Shown: positions 62,523 to 64,000 of the stretch, piece by piece
Layout: each line of letters starts with the position of its first letter
Position numbering within the stretch: the stretch's first letter is position 1
Origin: Paenibacillus sp. FSL H8-0537
GTDB lineage: Bacteria; Bacillota; Bacilli; Paenibacillales; Paenibacillaceae
Reading direction: 5' to 3'
DNA: 64,000 bases
Assembly: GCF_038051995.1 (NCBI RefSeq)
Contig: NZ_CP150290.1
Span: 5,012,001-5,076,000 of the forward strand
The notes under the pieces: generated by a model
What the model was told of the DNA's origin: nothing
Database searches by the model: none
The model's input: the letters and a program-made list of their open reading frames with translations, nothing else
Program-made: the position numbers and the translations under genes

Positions 62523-62940
62523 GAGCCAGCTTCATTTTCATCCCCTTGGAAAGGCTGCGTATTTTCATTTTGGGCGACAGCTCAAAGCGCTCAAGCAAAC
62601 GGTAAAAAGCGTGGTCGTCCCATTTTTTATAAAATGGGGCTATAATATTTTTCATTGAATGGATCGATATATGCTCGTAATAATGGCACTCATCGGATAC
62701 AAAGCCGATTCGCTGCTTAATTTCAGCCTCCTGCAAGCTTAGGGACTGTCCAAAAATCGCTATTCCCCCCGTATCCGGACGGGTAATGCCCATAATCATT
62801 TTAATTAATGTCGTTTTGCCTGCTCCATTCGGGCCAATCAGCCCGGTTATGTACCCCTGCTTGAATGCACAGGACAGAGGCTGGATACCGAACATTTTAA
62901 ACTGCTTGGATACTTCGTTCAGCTTAATGATGTCGCTCAT
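62482..62940 (-). pseudogene. Truncated ABC ATPase (no Walker B)
   Basis: A 152-residue N-terminal part of a BcrA/YtrB-like ATPase: Walker A GPNGAGKTT (about 35-43), Q-loop region and signature SLSKGMKMKLALAFALSHQADKL, then a premature stop (LA*). Walker B, D loop and switch histidine are absent. The missing C-terminus reappears in the overlapping downstream frame. Starts 4 bp inside the GntR gene end (ATGA overlap), the usual ytrA-ytrB arrangement. Inactive as an ATPase. Confidence 0.75.
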
Positions 62941-63323
62941 ATGTCCAAATCTCCTTCCTCATATAGCAGCTCGATGTGCTGCTGAATTTCACTCAGGCTC
63001 AGGCGCAGCGCCTTCCCCTCTTTAATGACCGCGAGCATTTGCTGCTCCAGCCGCTTCATGCGCTGCTCTCTCACAAAATCGGCGTTTATGCCGGTTACGA
63101 ATGAGCCTTTGCCAACAACAGAATCAATAAGCCCTTCCTTCTCCAATTCCTCATAAGCCCGCTTCGTCGTAATGACGCTGATCTGCAAATCCTTAGCTAG
63201 CTGCCTAATTGAAGGCAGCGATTGTCCTGAGACCAGTATCCCGCTTAAAATCAGACTGCGAATTTGCTGGGTAATTTGTACATAGATCGGATCATTCGAA
63301 GCGTTGGATACAATAATGTTCAT
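62937..63323 (-). CDS. GntR-family regulator, YtrA subfamily
   Basis: A 128-residue repressor from ATG 63323 (MNIIVSNASNDPIYVQITQQIRSLILSG in parts): winged helix with SGQSLPSIRQLAKDLQISVITTKRAYEELEKEGLIDSVVGKGSFV (in parts), then the short helical C-terminus of YtrA proteins. An in-frame extension upstream to 63392 has no ribosome site and would overlap the promoter. YtrA proteins repress ABC exporters induced by cell-wall or ribosome antibiotics; here the exporter is decayed while the regulator is intact. Confidence 0.92.
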   Translation of the reverse strand: MNIIVSNASNDPIYVQITQQIRSLILSGILVSGQSLPSIRQLAKDLQISVITTKRAYEELEKEGLIDSVVGKGSFVTGINADFVREQRMKRLEQQMLAVIKEGKALRLSLSEIQQHIELLYEEGDLDI

Positions 63324-63354
63324 TCCCATCACCATGCTTAGCTGTTTAATGTAT

Positions 63355-63376
63355 ATATAGTATATATACACTATAT
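63355..63376. promoter_or_regulatory. YtrA-type operator over its promoter
   Basis: ATATAG-N10-CTATAT inverted repeat, overlapping the -10 region of a minus-strand promoter with TTGACA at 63392-63387. Fits autoregulation by the GntR protein. Confidence 0.6.
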
Positions 63377-63527
63377 GCTTCGTATATGTCAATAACGCTT
63401 GGCTATACTAAGCTTCGAGCGAAATATGCGCCTTTTTTCTATTATGATGAATAGCTGCTCCCAGTTGCGTAACCTTATCTAACAGGATTTATGACAGCAT
63501 TGTAAATATAAAACGCTTACAAATTTC

Positions 63528-63555
63528 TCCGACATTATTTTCTGTCGGATTTTAT
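63528..63555 (+). terminator. Small hairpin with T-rich tail ahead of the amino-acid binding protein
   Basis: TCCGACA-TTATTTTC-TGTCGGA followed by TTTTATTATTTT. It lies about 85 bases before the binding-protein gene on the same strand; either a terminator for stray transcription or an attenuator. Upstream ATAAAACGCTTACA (63508-63521) is a weak cre-like match. Confidence 0.5.
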
Positions 63556-63634
63556 TATTTTATATAGTCGGATCATTAAAATAGGTGGCAGAAGGTTAAT
63601 AAGTCTAACATTAATGGAAATGGGGTTTTCATTT

Positions 63635-64000
63635 ATGAAGAAAATCGGATCACTTTTAATTACCGGTCTGCTTGCTCTTACACTTAGCGCATGCGGCAGC
63701 AGCAGCGAAAATGCACCAGCCGCCTCGGATGGCACGGGCTCATCGAATGAGGTTGTGACGTACACCATTGGAACCGATGCTACGTTTCCACCCTTTGAAT
63801 ACGAGCAGGACGGCAAATACGTCGGTATCGACATCGATTTGATCCATGCCATTGGTGAACTGGAAGGCTTTAAAGTGGATTTGAAGCCGATGAACTTCAA
63901 GGGCATTATCCCCGCTATTACAGCTAAACAGCTTGACGCTGCTATTGCTGGCATCAGCATTACCGATGAGCGCAAGCAGGTTGTAAACCTGTCCGATACG
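63635..64000 (+). CDS. Amino-acid ABC transporter substrate-binding lipoprotein (partial)
   Basis: The first 122 codons; the gene runs off the right edge. Signal with lipobox LTLSACGS, Ser/Ala linker, then TYTIGTDATFPPFEYEQDGKYVGIDIDLIHAIGE and FKGIIPAITAKQLDAAIAGISITDERKQ, the signature of family 3 (GlnH/ArtP type) binding proteins. The open frame on the opposite strand is its shadow. ATG 63635 is preferred; ATG 63614 is in frame. Near glnK-glnL, glutamine is a plausible ligand. Confidence 0.93.
   Translation, partial: MKKIGSLLITGLLALTLSACGSSSENAPAASDGTGSSNEVVTYTIGTDATFPPFEYEQDGKYVGIDIDLIHAIGELEGFKVDLKPMNFKGIIPAITAKQLDAAIAGISITDERKQVVNLSDT

Noticed and set aside
63535..63975. Open frame on the minus strand at the right edge
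   Set aside because: It is the antisense shadow of the amino-acid binding-protein gene, which is open to the window end and has a clear signal peptide and family motifs.
1..64000. CRISPR array, tRNA, rRNA, prophage or integrase
   Set aside because: No regularly spaced direct repeats, no tRNA- or rRNA-like sequence, and no phage or recombinase gene were seen by eye.

Overview
The window reads as a chromosomal segment of a Paenibacillus-like member of the Bacillota. The grounds are intrinsic Gram-positive signals (a T-box leader, cobalamin and c-di-AMP riboswitches, a 7-1-7 Fur box, strong AGGAGG ribosome sites, cre-like boxes), gene families typical of Paenibacillaceae (Lpl-type sugar ABC operon with a YesN-type AraC sensor-regulator, GlnK-GlnL, tandem GH2 beta-mannosidases, DUF4180) and a moderately high GC content. 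No rRNA, tRNA, prophage, insertion sequence with a transposase, or CRISPR array was seen.

Layout. 1-1,985: pheS-pheT (cut by the left edge) behind a phenylalanine T-box. 2.3-12.5 kb: small operons, including a surface copper-amine-oxidase-N protein, a CopD-like protein with an orphan histidine kinase and a RidA protein, a VWA lipoprotein, a GNAT enzyme, a DRE-TIM aldolase, a stand-alone GTP cyclohydrolase II and an HxlR regulator. 12.7-17.4 kb: an ArsB-type permease, a c-di-AMP riboswitch in front of a short enolase-N-like protein, and a MarR/membrane/NmrA group. 17.5-29.9 kb: a mannoside/galactomannan oligosaccharide locus (two GH2 beta-mannosidases, sugar ABC importer, LacI, GH4 alpha-galactosidase-like enzyme, AraC). 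30.1 kb: an orphan response regulator under a Fur box. 31-37.2 kb: metE and cbiMNQO, each behind its own cobalamin riboswitch. 37.3-42.2 kb: DUF445, KtrB, a DUF218 protein and an AT-rich membrane protein. 42.2-52 kb: a second polysaccharide locus (Lpl-type importer, TIM-barrel isomerase, toroid enzyme, YesN-type regulator). 52-56.6 kb: a putative drug esterase with an attenuator, DUF4180, mqo and a decayed phosphotransferase. 56.9-59.3 kb: kduI-deoR-kduD. 59.5-64 kb: glnK-glnL, a decayed ABC transporter with its YtrA-like regulator, and the start of an amino-acid binding protein (cut by the right edge).

How it works together. Two carbohydrate loci and the kdu genes indicate life on plant polysaccharides: imported manno-oligosaccharides would be cleaved inside the cell by the beta-mannosidases and the GH4 enzyme, and unsaturated uronates would be isomerised and reduced by KduI and KduD. 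The metE/cbi block is a cobalamin regulon: low B12 turns on both the B12-independent methionine synthase and cobalt uptake.

Most notable observations: (1) a 58-codon leader reading frame at 53,171-53,347 laid over a complete antiterminator/terminator switch ahead of an alpha/beta hydrolase related to macrolide and anthracycline esterases, which looks like drug-inducible ribosome-mediated attenuation; (2) a family of at least six dispersed two-part palindromic repeats, one inside the cbiM leader and one lying exactly between two convergent genes; (3) a 181-bp MITE-like element with 24-bp terminal inverted repeats; (4) an orphan response regulator under a Fur box; (5) a c-di-AMP riboswitch controlling a protein of unrecognised role; (6) three decayed genes with readable history.
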